A DNA stretch of 64,000 nucleotides from Lachnospiraceae bacterium (GTDB lineage: Bacteria > Bacillota > Clostridia > Lachnospirales > Lachnospiraceae): positions 1 to 64,000 of the forward strand of contig JAILAF010000031.1 in the NCBI GenBank assembly GCA_024681775.1, in the 5' to 3' direction. The stretch's first letter is position 1; the number at the start of each line of letters is the position of its first letter. Positions 25,432 to 34,674 of this stretch are shown in pieces. A program made the position numbers and the translations under genes. The notes beneath the pieces are model-generated. The model made no database searches. It had not been told where the DNA came from and saw only the letters and a list, made by a program, of their open reading frames with translations.

Positions 25432-27498
25432 ATGAATGGTTCAGAAACGAAAATGATCACTATTTTGGTTAATTATCTTGCGAAACTGAAAGATGACTTG
25501 GAGGGAGATATTCATTTGGAAGATGCCGCACAACGCGTTGGGGCAATTCCGCCCATTCTTGATAAGATAAGTGATAACATCGTAAGAAGTGTGCTGGAAC
25601 CATATAAAGAATATTTTGATGGTGTGAGGCTCTTCTACGATAGATGCAGAAATGTTGAGTTCCTTGACGCCAATCTTCAGGATGCGTATGATTCGATTAT
25701 TTTACTGATAAAGTGTTTGGGGGAAATAATAGAGGCGTTGCGTGATAGAGAAGGAAGATGTCCTTGTTGTGGAGCAAGGGTAGTATATCTACCTCTTCCT
25801 TCATATTATCAGGAAATGAAAGAAAAATATGGAATTACGTATAATGCTCATGCTGAAACGCTAAATAAGGAAAAGTACCTATGTCCTTCATGCCAAAGTT
25901 CTGATAGGGATCGAATGATTGTTTCGTTTTTGGAAAAGATCGGACTTTCCGAATCACCGGAAGGGACAAAAGTTTTACAGATTGCGCCGGCACATAGTAT
26001 AGACAATTGGATAAAGGAGTGGTGTCCAAACATAGTCTATGATACAACCGATCTATTTATGGATGGAGTAACGTTCCGAACAGATATCCAAGACATGAAA
26101 AATGTTGAAAACGGGACGTATGATCTGATTATTTGCTCGCATGTTTTGGAGCATGTGCAAGATGATAGAAAAGCTTTATCAGAATTAAAACGGGTACTGA
26201 AAGAGGATGGGGAAATTGTTTTTCTTGTCCCGGTGGACTTGAATAGAGATGATATAGATGAAGAATGGGGGCTGTCCGAAGAAGAAAATTGGAAACGCTT
26301 TGGGCAAGGGGATCATTGCAGAGCGTATTCAAAAGAAGGCTTGATTGAAAGATTACGGGAGCAGTTTTTTGTTCATCAGTTAGGAAAAGAGTACTTTGGT
26401 GAGACTGTTTTCGAACAGTGTGGGTTAGCGGATACAAGTATTCTGTATGTATTATCTAAGGATGAGAATGTAGATCTTCATAAGGGCTGGATTCCGGTGA
26501 TAGATCAAGATTTGTGCCAAAACGGTCCCCTGGTGAGCGTTCTCTTGCCGACATATAATCATGAAAAATATGTGGAAAGAGCAATAGAGAGTGTGCTTAA
26601 CCAAAGCTATAAAAATCTTGAGATACTGGTGGCAGATGATGGGTCTACTGACAGGACTCCGGAGATTTGCAGGAAGTACTCGAAATATTTTGCTAAAGAA
26701 TATTACTTTGAAGAGAACTTAAGAGGCAGAGCTGAATTTCTCGCTACGCAGGCAACAGGGAAGTATGTTGCATTGATGCATTCAGATGATGTGTGGGACA
26801 AAGATAAAATAGCAATTCAAGTGAAAGAATTGGAAGAAAAAGGCGGCATATCTCTCACTTGGGCACTCTGTATTAATGATGATGGAGAAATTGAGAAAAT
26901 ATCCGGCTTTGTACAGAAAAACAGAAGTCGTGATGAATGGTTGCAGTTTTTCTGGGAATACGGGAATTGCATCTGCAATCCTTCGCTGGTAATGCCCAGG
27001 GAATTGTTTATGAAGCGCCAGAAGCACGGATGGTCATGTAAACAATTACCGGATTATTTTAAATGGATTGATTATGTACAGGAGACGGAATTACATATCG
27101 TACAGTATCCGCTTACTCAAATGGGAATTCATTACAGTGGATATAATGCAAATGATAGCGCTCCGACGGTAGAGAACAAGTATAGGCACCTGCTGGAAGA
27201 TGGAATCCACTGGATGACTGTTCTTCAGGACATGGAAGACGATATTTTCCTTTCGGCATTTGGCAAATACTTTAGAAAACAAGACGCATCGACCAAGGAA
27301 GAATTGATGTGTGAAAAGTATTTTCTCATGCTTGATTCGGATTATGTGGCAAGGCAGGGGGCTGCAATAAACTATATGTCCATAAATTTCCTGCAACTAA
27401 GGGACTGCCTTAAAGAAAAATATAACTATCTCAGAAATGATTTTTATGCGGATGAAGTGAAAAAAGGTTTCATTCCACTGTTGTTGTCACAAAATTAG
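25432..27498 (+). CDS. Zinc-site + methyltransferase + GT2 glycosyltransferase fusion
   Basis: This 688-residue protein joins several units. Residues 1-105 are helical. A likely zinc site follows, with CPCC near 110-113 and CPSCQSSDRDR near 151-161. A class I methyltransferase domain then runs to about 330 (VLQIAPAHSIDNWI, DLIICSHVLEHVQDD). A GT2 glycosyltransferase domain starts near 365 (VSVLLPTYNHEKYVERAIES, VADDGSTDRTPEI, and a HSDD donor-metal motif). The start at 25432 follows GGAGGAAGG; an in-frame GTG at 25396 is less likely. The protein could add and O-methylate a sugar in one step. It closes the acid cassette and may hand its product to the flagellin glycan. Confidence 0.82.
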   Translation: MNGSETKMITILVNYLAKLKDDLEGDIHLEDAAQRVGAIPPILDKISDNIVRSVLEPYKEYFDGVRLFYDRCRNVEFLDANLQDAYDSIILLIKCLGEIIEALRDREGRCPCCGARVVYLPLPSYYQEMKEKYGITYNAHAETLNKEKYLCPSCQSSDRDRMIVSFLEKIGLSESPEGTKVLQIAPAHSIDNWIKEWCPNIVYDTTDLFMDGVTFRTDIQDMKNVENGTYDLIICSHVLEHVQDDRKALSELKRVLKEDGEIVFLVPVDLNRDDIDEEWGLSEEENWKRFGQGDHCRAYSKEGLIERLREQFFVHQLGKEYFGETVFEQCGLADTSILYVLSKDENVDLHKGWIPVIDQDLCQNGPLVSVLLPTYNHEKYVERAIESVLNQSYKNLEILVADDGSTDRTPEICRKYSKYFAKEYYFEENLRGRAEFLATQATGKYVALMHSDDVWDKDKIAIQVKELEEKGGISLTWALCINDDGEIEKISGFVQKNRSRDEWLQFFWEYGNCICNPSLVMPRELFMKRQKHGWSCKQLPDYFKWIDYVQETELHIVQYPLTQMGIHYSGYNANDSAPTVENKYRHLLEDGIHWMTVLQDMEDDIFLSAFGKYFRKQDASTKEELMCEKYFLMLDSDYVARQGAAINYMSINFLQLRDCLKEKYNYLRNDFYADEVKKGFIPLLLSQN

Positions 27499-27554
27499 AG
27501 CAGAGTCTTTTTCAAACAGAAGCCCTATAAGGTAAGCGTAGTTACGGATAGCCT

Positions 27555-28658
27555 ATGGATAAGATCGCATTTATCATTTGCCACAACAATGAACAGTATT
27601 TGGAAGAATGCATATTTTACCTTTCCAAACTCCACATTCCTGAAGGGATGGAAACGGAGAATATTTGTATTTCCGAAGCTAAGAGCATGGCAGCCGGATA
27701 TAACGAAGGAATGAAAGCCTCGGATGCGAAGTATAAAGTTTACCTACATCAGGATGTATTTATCACGGATACAGAGTTCCTTGTATCAATCAGTAAAGTA
27801 TTTCAATCTGATCCGAAGATAGGGCTGTTGGGAGTGTACGGGGGAAGCAAAATCCCCGAAAACGGCTCCTGCTACGATAAGTGGGATATCGGATGGATAA
27901 GAGCGAGCAATGGGAATCGGGAGGTGGAGCTGCGAAAGGAGTATAGCGGGCCAAATGGGAAAGGATACTACGAAGCGGAAGCAATTGATGGAATGCTGAT
28001 GGCAACTTCGGTAGATCTTTTCTGGAGAGAAGATCTTTTTGACGGGTTTGATTATTATGACGTTTCGCAGAGTGTGGAGTTCCTGCGTTCAGGATATCGA
28101 GTAGTTGTTCCGGCATTTGATGCGCCTCCCTGCATACATGACTGCGGATACAGTAAACTTGTGGAATATGACCGATATCGAAAAATATTCTGTGAAGCAT
28201 ATGGTGGGGGCTTTCATTATGATGGAGCACAGGCTGTGGATCCGTCGCAAAAAGAGGCGATCAAATTGACAGAATGCCTGTTTGTAAAATGCTGTGAATT
28301 ATTTGATAAAGGTGATCTCTCAGGCGCATTTACGATTCTTGAGCAGGTAGACGGAAGGCTGCATGTTTTTCATAATGGATTGAACAAGCTTTGCAATATG
28401 AGAAAGGTTTATTTGAATGAAACGGGACAGCATGTGTTTTCTTTCGGAGAAATACCTGTTGCTGAGCTTATTGAAAAATATGATACGATTCGATTTATGC
28501 TTAGGCGTGCGGAATTCGAAAAGGAAGAAGCTGTTTTTTCTGCACACATAAAAGAGTTGGTCGACAGCGGAATCCTGTCAAGGGAATCGGTATGCATGCT
28601 ATACCCTACAGTCAGTACTGACCCCGGAGGGTGTATAAAGCGTATTTGGTCGTTGTAA
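27555..28658 (+). CDS. Glycosyltransferase-like protein of the GT2/StrF type
   Basis: This 367-residue protein starts KIAFIICHNNEQYLEECIFY and contains AAGYNEGMKASDAKYKVYLH then QDVFI. This is the pattern of the Glyco_tranf_2_5/StrF-like family, in which HQDV replaces the DxD metal site. FDGFDYYDVSQSVEFLRSGY marks the acceptor-side region. The C-terminal 130 residues are helical and unassigned. It lies 56 bases after the methyltransferase fusion, in the same direction. The sugar donor is unknown. In streptomycin clusters StrF-type proteins act in sugar assembly, and a related role in glycan building is plausible. Confidence 0.7.
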   Translation: MDKIAFIICHNNEQYLEECIFYLSKLHIPEGMETENICISEAKSMAAGYNEGMKASDAKYKVYLHQDVFITDTEFLVSISKVFQSDPKIGLLGVYGGSKIPENGSCYDKWDIGWIRASNGNREVELRKEYSGPNGKGYYEAEAIDGMLMATSVDLFWREDLFDGFDYYDVSQSVEFLRSGYRVVVPAFDAPPCIHDCGYSKLVEYDRYRKIFCEAYGGGFHYDGAQAVDPSQKEAIKLTECLFVKCCELFDKGDLSGAFTILEQVDGRLHVFHNGLNKLCNMRKVYLNETGQHVFSFGEIPVAELIEKYDTIRFMLRRAEFEKEEAVFSAHIKELVDSGILSRESVCMLYPTVSTDPGGCIKRIWSL

Positions 28659-28687
28659 GAACCGCATATTTGTTCCTTCTTAAAAGG

Positions 28688-28703
28688 TTATGTCATGACA
28701 TAA
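28688..28703. promoter_or_regulatory. 16-bp perfect palindrome before legB
   Basis: TTATGTCATGACATAA is a perfect palindrome ending two bases before the GGAGG ribosome site of the dehydratase gene. Its size and place suit a dimeric regulator or a weak RNA hairpin masking the ribosome site. No regulator can be named. Confidence 0.45.
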
Positions 28704-28715
28704 TGGAGGTTTTAT

Positions 28716-29924
28716 ATGTTTCATTTAGACAGCTTTATCGCAGAAGAAGTAACCCATCGTTCGGTATCCATGTTTGCAGAGGATGTGGAGCGGAGTAGAG
28801 ATGCATTGAAAGCTTCCATCGAGGGGAAATCCGTGCTGGTGATCGGCGGAGCGGGATCCATCGGATCTGCGTTTATCCGCACCATCCTGCCCTTTAAGCC
28901 CGGCGCTCTGGTGGTGGTGGATACCAACGAAAATGGTTTGGCAGAGCTTACCAGAGACCTGCGTTCCACGAAGGGAACTTACATCCCCGAGGACTATATC
29001 CCCTATCCCATGGATTTCGCCTCTCCGGCTTTTGAAAAGATGTTCCGCAGACGGGGTGGATTTGACATCGTGGCAAATTTCTCCGCTCACAAGCACGTGC
29101 GCTCGGAGAAGGATATTTACAGCATGGAGGCGCTCCTTCGCAATAATCTGCTCCATGCAAGAGAACTGTTAGTTCTTCTTTCGGAGCTTCCCCCGCAGGA
29201 GTATTTCTGCGTATCTACGGACAAGGCAGCGGACCCCGTGAATGTCATGGGCGCATCCAAGCGGATCATGGAGGATCTGATTTTCTGCTATAGTGACAGA
29301 TTCCCGGTACGGACAGCCCGCTTCGCCAATGTGGCATTTTCCAACGGATCTCTTCCCGACGGATTCCTGCACCGGCTGCAGAAGCACCAGCCTCTTTCGG
29401 CTCCCAGTGATGTGCGCAGATATTTTGTGAGTCCTGCGGAGGCGGGGCAGATCTGCCTGCTTTCCTGCATTCTGGGGGAGAACCGCGAGATCTTTTTCCC
29501 GAAGCTGAATGAAGTCCAGATGATGACCTTTGATCACATCGCCATTAAGCTTCTGGAGGCGCATGGATATGAGGCAAGAGAGTGTGACTCTGAGGCAGAG
29601 GCTGTTGAGCTGGCAGCAGTCATGCAGGAGGGGGATCGTAAGTACCCTGTATATTTCTCCAAGTCCGATACCTCCGGCGAAAAGCCTGCAGAGGAGTTCG
29701 TGGCAGGGGGAGAGGCTGCGGATATGGAACGATTTGAAGCGTTGGGCGTTATCACGGGGAAGGAGATTCCGGATAAGGGCAAGCTGTTCCGATTCTTGAA
29801 TCGCCTGGAGGATGTGCTGGACAGGGAGGATACCACAAAGGAAGAAGTGGTGGAGCTGCTGGAGGAGTACCTGCCGAACTTCCGTCACATCGAAACCGGA
29901 CGATCACTGGACAGCAAAATGTAG
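28716..29924 (+). CDS. legB: UDP-N-acetylglucosamine 4,6-dehydratase-like, probable LegB
   Basis: This is an extended SDR of the polysaccharide-biosynthesis CapD/PglF group. It makes the UDP-4-keto-6-deoxy sugar that starts bacillosamine or legionaminic acid synthesis. The NAD-binding loop is GGAGSIG (44-50), the catalytic pair is in STDK (167-170), and MGASK (178-182) follows. In MGASK the usual Tyr of YxxxK is Met, as in WbpM/PglF/CapD enzymes. No membrane segment precedes the domain. The C-terminal SDTSGEKPAEEF region extends beyond the short 320-residue forms to 402 residues. It is noticeably GC-richer than the genes before it. A LegC-like aminotransferase at 40779 would use its product. 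Confidence 0.8.
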   Translation: MFHLDSFIAEEVTHRSVSMFAEDVERSRDALKASIEGKSVLVIGGAGSIGSAFIRTILPFKPGALVVVDTNENGLAELTRDLRSTKGTYIPEDYIPYPMDFASPAFEKMFRRRGGFDIVANFSAHKHVRSEKDIYSMEALLRNNLLHARELLVLLSELPPQEYFCVSTDKAADPVNVMGASKRIMEDLIFCYSDRFPVRTARFANVAFSNGSLPDGFLHRLQKHQPLSAPSDVRRYFVSPAEAGQICLLSCILGENREIFFPKLNEVQMMTFDHIAIKLLEAHGYEARECDSEAEAVELAAVMQEGDRKYPVYFSKSDTSGEKPAEEFVAGGEAADMERFEALGVITGKEIPDKGKLFRFLNRLEDVLDREDTTKEEVVELLEEYLPNFRHIETGRSLDSKM

Positions 29925-29956
29925 AGCGTATTTTACTGTGAAAGCGAGAATGTGGA

Positions 29957-30982
29957 ATGGATCAGATCAGTGTGATTCTCCCCTGCTATAATGTGGCTCC
30001 CTATTTGGACAGATGTCTGACCTCTTTGACTACCCAAACTATCGGTGTGGAGCGGCTGCAGATTCTCTGCGTGGACGACGCGTCCACAGATGATACCCGA
30101 GAAAAACTCCGGGAATGGGAGCAGCGTTTCCCAGAGAATCTTTGCATCATTGAGTGTTCGGAAAACAGGCGCCAGGGCACCGCACGTAACATCGGACTCC
30201 AATATGCTGCCGGGAAATATGTGTCCTTTGTGGATCCGGACGATTGGGTTGAACCATCTGCCTTTGAAGTGCTTCTGCAGGTTATGGAAGCGGAGCGCCC
30301 CCAAATGGTGCAATGCGGATTTGTACGGGACTTCGGTGACGGAAAACCTGACGTAAATGTCGGGAAGAACGCATCCTACAAAAAGATGGATATCAACTCC
30401 GGAGAAAAGCGGAGCCACAAGATTGCACTTACGGGTTCGGAACCAATGGTATGGGGACGGCTTCTGGAACGGGAATACCTGGTGAGGGAAGGGTTGGTAT
30501 TCCCGGAAGATCTGGCATATGAAGATAACTATTGGTGCTTGCTCCTTTCCGGAACCATAGAGAAGTATTGTGTTCTGGAGGCACCATTATACCATTACTG
30601 TGTAAATGGATCCTCTACCATCCTTAAGAACAATGCCGAGTATCATACGGACTTCCTTACGGTGCAGCTTTTGGCATTGGAAGAGGCAGAGCGCAGGGGA
30701 TGGGTGAATCTGTATCCGGATGCCATGGAATTTCATTTTCTTCATGGCGCATACCTGGACTTCTTGAAGATCATTTGTCTGCGCTATGACAATCCGCCCT
30801 ATGCGTTGTTCCGTCTGGTACAGGAGATTGTTGGAAGCAGGATGATGGTACGAAGAGATAATCCATACTATGCTGATGGATTTACGGAATTTCAGAAGCT
30901 TTTGCTAGGATTAATAGAGTGTAATGTGACCAAAGAACAATTCCGAGAAGTTGCGGTAAAAGTAAAGTCTCTTGGAATTTAA
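29957..30982 (+). CDS. GT2 family glycosyltransferase
   Basis: This GT-A inverting glycosyltransferase of 341 residues begins ISVILPCYNVAPYLDRCLTS. It has CVDDASTDDT for nucleotide binding and the metal-binding FVDPDDWVEP, which is DPDD rather than the more usual DSDD. RRQGTARNIGLQYA precedes it. A helical C-terminal domain from about 230 is shared with the 34675 protein (ENLxYEDxxW-type and LYHYxVN motifs), so the two are paralogues. It is followed directly by two CgeB-like glycosyltransferases. This GT2 plus CgeB-like pairing recurs at 34675-36896. It probably adds a sugar to the flagellin glycan, with donor unknown. Confidence 0.85.
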   Translation: MDQISVILPCYNVAPYLDRCLTSLTTQTIGVERLQILCVDDASTDDTREKLREWEQRFPENLCIIECSENRRQGTARNIGLQYAAGKYVSFVDPDDWVEPSAFEVLLQVMEAERPQMVQCGFVRDFGDGKPDVNVGKNASYKKMDINSGEKRSHKIALTGSEPMVWGRLLEREYLVREGLVFPEDLAYEDNYWCLLLSGTIEKYCVLEAPLYHYCVNGSSTILKNNAEYHTDFLTVQLLALEEAERRGWVNLYPDAMEFHFLHGAYLDFLKIICLRYDNPPYALFRLVQEIVGSRMMVRRDNPYYADGFTEFQKLLLGLIECNVTKEQFREVAVKVKSLGI

Positions 30983-31002
30983 TGAATGGCGAGGAATGAG
31001 AA

Positions 31003-32163
31003 ATGACCGGAATTTTGCTGGTCTGGGAGTGCTTCGGATGTGCTGATATCCTGGAGGCATTTCGTCAAGAAGGGCATACCATCAGAGAAGTAAATACCAC
31101 TCAGGAGGAACTCCTTTCGGGAGATATGTCATTACTCCTGGATGAACTTCTTCAAACCTGTGATCCTGATTTTGTTTTTTCGTTCAATTATTTTCCTAAT
31201 CTGGCGATTTATTGCAAAGAGAAAGGAATCCCGTATCTGTCCTGGACATATGACAGCCCATACATTCATCTGTATTCCTATACTCTGATCTATCCTACTA
31301 ACCGGGTATTTGTGTTTGATTCCGATACCTACTTGAAATTCCATTCTCAAGGAATCGATACCGTCCGTTTTCTTCCAATGGCAGCAAATCCCAAACGCCT
31401 CATGAAACTGAAGGCACTGTTCGAAAATAACAAAAATATCCCTGCGAAAAATGGGATTACCTTTATAGGCTCGCTATATGATACAGAGCACGATTTCTAT
31501 GGAAGGATGAAAGGCCTAAGCGCCTATACGGAGGGATTTCTCCGGGGACTTATGGAGTCTCAGAAATGTCTCTATGGACAGGATATCGTGGAACCTGCCC
31601 TGACGAAGGAAGTTCTGGAGGATATGCACAAGGTACTTCCTCTGGAGCCTAAGAGTGACACTGTGGCTACAATGGAATACCTTTTTGCACAGTATGTGTT
31701 GCATCGTCGCATTACTGCCGAGGAGAGAAGGGCGTTTCTGGAGATTTTGGGGAAGGGATTCCCGGTAGACGTTTATACATCGCTTCCAGCAAAGGAACTT
31801 GCAGGATGCAGACTCCATAACCCGGTAGACTTTTATGAAGAGGCGCCCAAGGTATATGCTGCTTCTGCTATAAATTTAAATATTTCCCTCCGAAGTATAG
31901 TAAACGGAATTCCCCTTCGATGTTTTGAAATCTTGGGGAGTGGCGGATTCCTGCTGACAGACTATCGGGGGGACATGGAACTGTTTTTTGAGGAGGGAAG
32001 GGATTATGCATCCTTTTCTGATCAGGGAGAATTAATTCAGAAAGTACGCTATTACTTAGCACATGAAGAGGAGAGGCGTGCCATGGCAGAGAGCGCTCAT
32101 CGGAAGATTTCGGAAGCGCATACATATAGGCATCGAGTTCGAGAGATGTTGGATTCTTTGTAA
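31003..32163 (+). CDS. CgeB/DUF3880-like GT-B glycosyltransferase 3
   Basis: This 386-residue protein belongs to the same family as the next gene, with which it forms a tandem pair. Shared landmarks are FSFNYFPNLAIYCKEKGIPY then LSWTYDSP in the first domain, ITFIGSLYDTE at the domain junction, and INLNISLRSIVNGIPLRCFE followed by GSGGFLLTDY at the donor site. A helical insert around 170-240 carries RRITAEERRAFLEILG. No signal peptide or membrane segment is seen. Similarity to the 32188 protein along its length points to local gene duplication followed by specialisation for a different linkage or donor. Confidence 0.8.
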   Translation: MTGILLVWECFGCADILEAFRQEGHTIREVNTTQEELLSGDMSLLLDELLQTCDPDFVFSFNYFPNLAIYCKEKGIPYLSWTYDSPYIHLYSYTLIYPTNRVFVFDSDTYLKFHSQGIDTVRFLPMAANPKRLMKLKALFENNKNIPAKNGITFIGSLYDTEHDFYGRMKGLSAYTEGFLRGLMESQKCLYGQDIVEPALTKEVLEDMHKVLPLEPKSDTVATMEYLFAQYVLHRRITAEERRAFLEILGKGFPVDVYTSLPAKELAGCRLHNPVDFYEEAPKVYAASAINLNISLRSIVNGIPLRCFEILGSGGFLLTDYRGDMELFFEEGRDYASFSDQGELIQKVRYYLAHEEERRAMAESAHRKISEAHTYRHRVREMLDSL

Positions 32164-32187
32164 TAGCAGGTTACGGAGTATTTGCAA

Positions 32188-33342
32188 ATGAAAGTTGTAT
32201 TGATCGACTGGAATAGCTACGGCAATGTTTCAATAGAGCGACTGTTTGCGAAAAATGAATATTTAGTCAAAAAGACTCCCTTCTCGGAGCGAATGAGTCG
32301 GGAAGAACGGGAGAAAGCGGCGAGTGAGTTGCGTTCGCTTTTGCAGTGTTTTGTACCGGATTATGTGTTCTCATTTAATTATTTTCCGCCTGTTGCGGAA
32401 GCCTGCAATGAGACGGGGACGCCGTACATTTCCTGGATTTATGACAGTCCTTTCTTTCACCTCTATTCCTGCACAGTTCCACTCCCCTGTAACCGGATTT
32501 TTGTATTTGATGAGGGCATCCTGGTACCTTTTGGTGGAACGGTACCTACGGTGCATTATCTGCCTTTAGCGCCTCTTTTGGGTGAGTTGCCCCAGCTACC
32601 GCCATTGGGGAGCGGCGCGGACATTTCCTTTGTGGGATCCCTCTATTCCGAGAAAAAGCACAGGATTTACGATCGTTTTGCGGAGATTCCTCCCTTTATG
32701 AAGGGCTACTTAGATGGCCTGGCCAGGGCGCAGAGACATGTGTATGGAGTAAATTTTCTGGAAAGCTTTCTGACGCCTGAGATCCTGGAGGAATTACAAA
32801 AGATTTATCCCATGGATCCCAATGCGGCTAATGTTATGACTCCGGCACAGCTATATTCTCAGTTTGTTTTTTCAAGGCAGGTTACTGCCATAGAACGGCA
32901 GGAGACCATGGAACTGCTGGGGAGAGAATTAGAAGGATATCGACTGGAACTTTATACAAATGATGCGTCTGTCAGAATTTCGGGAGTCGATAACAAGGGG
33001 GCTCTGGATTATTATGATCAGATGCCACAGGTCTTTGCGGCATCCAGAATTAATCTGAATATTACACTGCGCAGCATATTGACCGGTATTCCGCTGCGGG
33101 CTATGGACATTATGTATTGTGGAGGACTGTTGCTAAGCAACTATCAGGAAGAACTGTGTCACTACTTTGTGCCGGGAGAGGATCTGGTGATTTATGAGAG
33201 TCCAGAGGACTTGCTGAACAAGGCGGAGTACCTGCTGAGTCACGAGAAGGAGCGAGCAGATATCGCTGCTTCCGGATGCCGGAAAGTACGTGAGGAGCAT
33301 TCTTTGGAGAAACGTTTGGTACAAATGGAGGAGTATCTCTAG
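32188..33342 (+). CDS. CgeB/DUF3880-like GT-B glycosyltransferase 4
   Basis: This tandem paralogue of the preceding gene has 384 residues. It shows FSFNYFPPVAEACNETGTPY then ISWIYDSP, ISFVGSLYSEKKHRIYD, VTAIERQETMELLG and INLNITLRSILTGIPLRAMD with YCGGLLLSNYQ. I placed the start at the ATG at 32188, which has GGAG 9 bases upstream. An in-frame TTG two codons earlier is less likely. The C-terminal part is nearly the same in wording as the 35721 protein, so the family has expanded by repeated duplication in this locus. The function is presumed to be a sugar transfer step. Confidence 0.8.
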   Translation: MKVVLIDWNSYGNVSIERLFAKNEYLVKKTPFSERMSREEREKAASELRSLLQCFVPDYVFSFNYFPPVAEACNETGTPYISWIYDSPFFHLYSCTVPLPCNRIFVFDEGILVPFGGTVPTVHYLPLAPLLGELPQLPPLGSGADISFVGSLYSEKKHRIYDRFAEIPPFMKGYLDGLARAQRHVYGVNFLESFLTPEILEELQKIYPMDPNAANVMTPAQLYSQFVFSRQVTAIERQETMELLGRELEGYRLELYTNDASVRISGVDNKGALDYYDQMPQVFAASRINLNITLRSILTGIPLRAMDIMYCGGLLLSNYQEELCHYFVPGEDLVIYESPEDLLNKAEYLLSHEKERADIAASGCRKVREEHSLEKRLVQMEEYL

Positions 33343-33403
33343 AAAAGAGAATACGCTACCAGAGTGATTAAGGGAGAAATGATATTACGGAGACAATAGG
33401 ACT

Positions 33404-34540
33404 ATGAAAAAATCAGTATATATTGCTGGGACAAGTAAAGTGGCCTATTTCATTCAAGATCTATTGAATAGTGAGAATGTAATTTTCCTGGGCTATGTAT
33501 CTTTGAATCAAGAACTGGAGAATCAGGCTGTACGCGGAGGATATCCTCTCATTTCAATGAATCGGTTGAAGAGTGAACAATATGACTATTTATTATTCAG
33601 CGAAGATACTGAGTTTGACAAATCTGATGATAGGAATATTTCGCTGTTTAATTGCATGAGTTTTCTTAGTTTTTTTTTAAGCCCGGAATATTATTTGTTA
33701 AGAAAAAAAGCTTTATCTGATATGAATAATGAGGACGCATGTGGGATTGTGACGGGTATGTCCTATGTGCAAAGAGGACTAATTCCTGAACACCTGACAA
33801 AAAGATTATGCATGTGTGCCGCTCCCTGCCAAGATCTTTATTATGATTTTTTCTCTTTAGCAGATGCATTAAGAAGAATGACACAGAAACTGAAATATGT
33901 GGTTATGGGGATTTCTCCATATTCGTTTCGTTATGACCTTTCATTAAGCCAAGAAAATAGCGCAAGAGTTTTGTATTATTATCGTGAATTTGGGGAAACA
34001 CATAATTTTGCAGTCACGGAAGACGGCATAGCTCTAATGGAGAGATATGATAAGGTTTTTGACGAAATCTGTTATCCAGAATGGCGTAATATTGTTTTTG
34101 ACTTATTTTTTGAGGATTCTTTAGAGCGAAACGATGAAAGTTTCAGTTATGGAAGCGGCGATGACATAAGACAAGAGGAGAGCCTCGAAAAAATGAGAAA
34201 GATCGGGAATAAGCCTTATCCGGAAACCGTCGCAGAAAACGAAATGATTTTTGGTATGTTTCTTGAACTGTGTGCACGGCATGGAATAAAAACTGTGGTG
34301 TTGATTCCGCCGTTTTCTAGATTTTTTAGAGAGCATTTTCCTATGGAGTATGTGGAGGAGGCTAGGGCTATTATCCGGAGCCATCACGCAAAATACGAGT
34401 TTGAGGTATTAGATATGTACGATTCCCCCGAGTTTTTGGATGATAAGTATTTTGCGGACGAAGACCACTTGAATGTATTTGGAGCGGATAAACTGACTGC
34501 TAGATTAGATGAGTTTTTATCAGAAAGATATTATGAGTAG
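33404..34540 (+). CDS. SGNH-hydrolase-like protein with Rossmann-like N-terminus
   Basis: This 378-residue protein begins KKSVYIAGTSKVAYFIQDLL, which resembles the nucleotide-binding N-terminal domain of PglD/sugar-processing proteins. The rest suits an SGNH/DltD-like fold. VTGMSYVQRGL sits where the catalytic Ser block is expected, VVMGISPYSFRYD where the Gly/Asn block lies, and the C-terminal DEDHLNVFGADKL provides the D-x-x-H pair. Such domains add or remove acetyl or other ester groups on glycans. No membrane anchor is visible, so it would act in the cytoplasm, unlike DltD. It is AT-rich compared with flanking genes. Function is inferred from motifs only. Confidence 0.55.
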   Translation: MKKSVYIAGTSKVAYFIQDLLNSENVIFLGYVSLNQELENQAVRGGYPLISMNRLKSEQYDYLLFSEDTEFDKSDDRNISLFNCMSFLSFFLSPEYYLLRKKALSDMNNEDACGIVTGMSYVQRGLIPEHLTKRLCMCAAPCQDLYYDFFSLADALRRMTQKLKYVVMGISPYSFRYDLSLSQENSARVLYYYREFGETHNFAVTEDGIALMERYDKVFDEICYPEWRNIVFDLFFEDSLERNDESFSYGSGDDIRQEESLEKMRKIGNKPYPETVAENEMIFGMFLELCARHGIKTVVLIPPFSRFFREHFPMEYVEEARAIIRSHHAKYEFEVLDMYDSPEFLDDKYFADEDHLNVFGADKLTARLDEFLSERYYE

Positions 34541-34674
34541 AGGGCAAGTTCCCTTGATTGATATCCCAAACGAACATGTGATTTTGAAGGTGAGATCGTT
34601 TATTGCTAATTGGTCGCAAAAATGGCTCTAGTAAGAAAAGAAGAAAGTGAGATCTGTTTGGAGGAGGAAAACCG

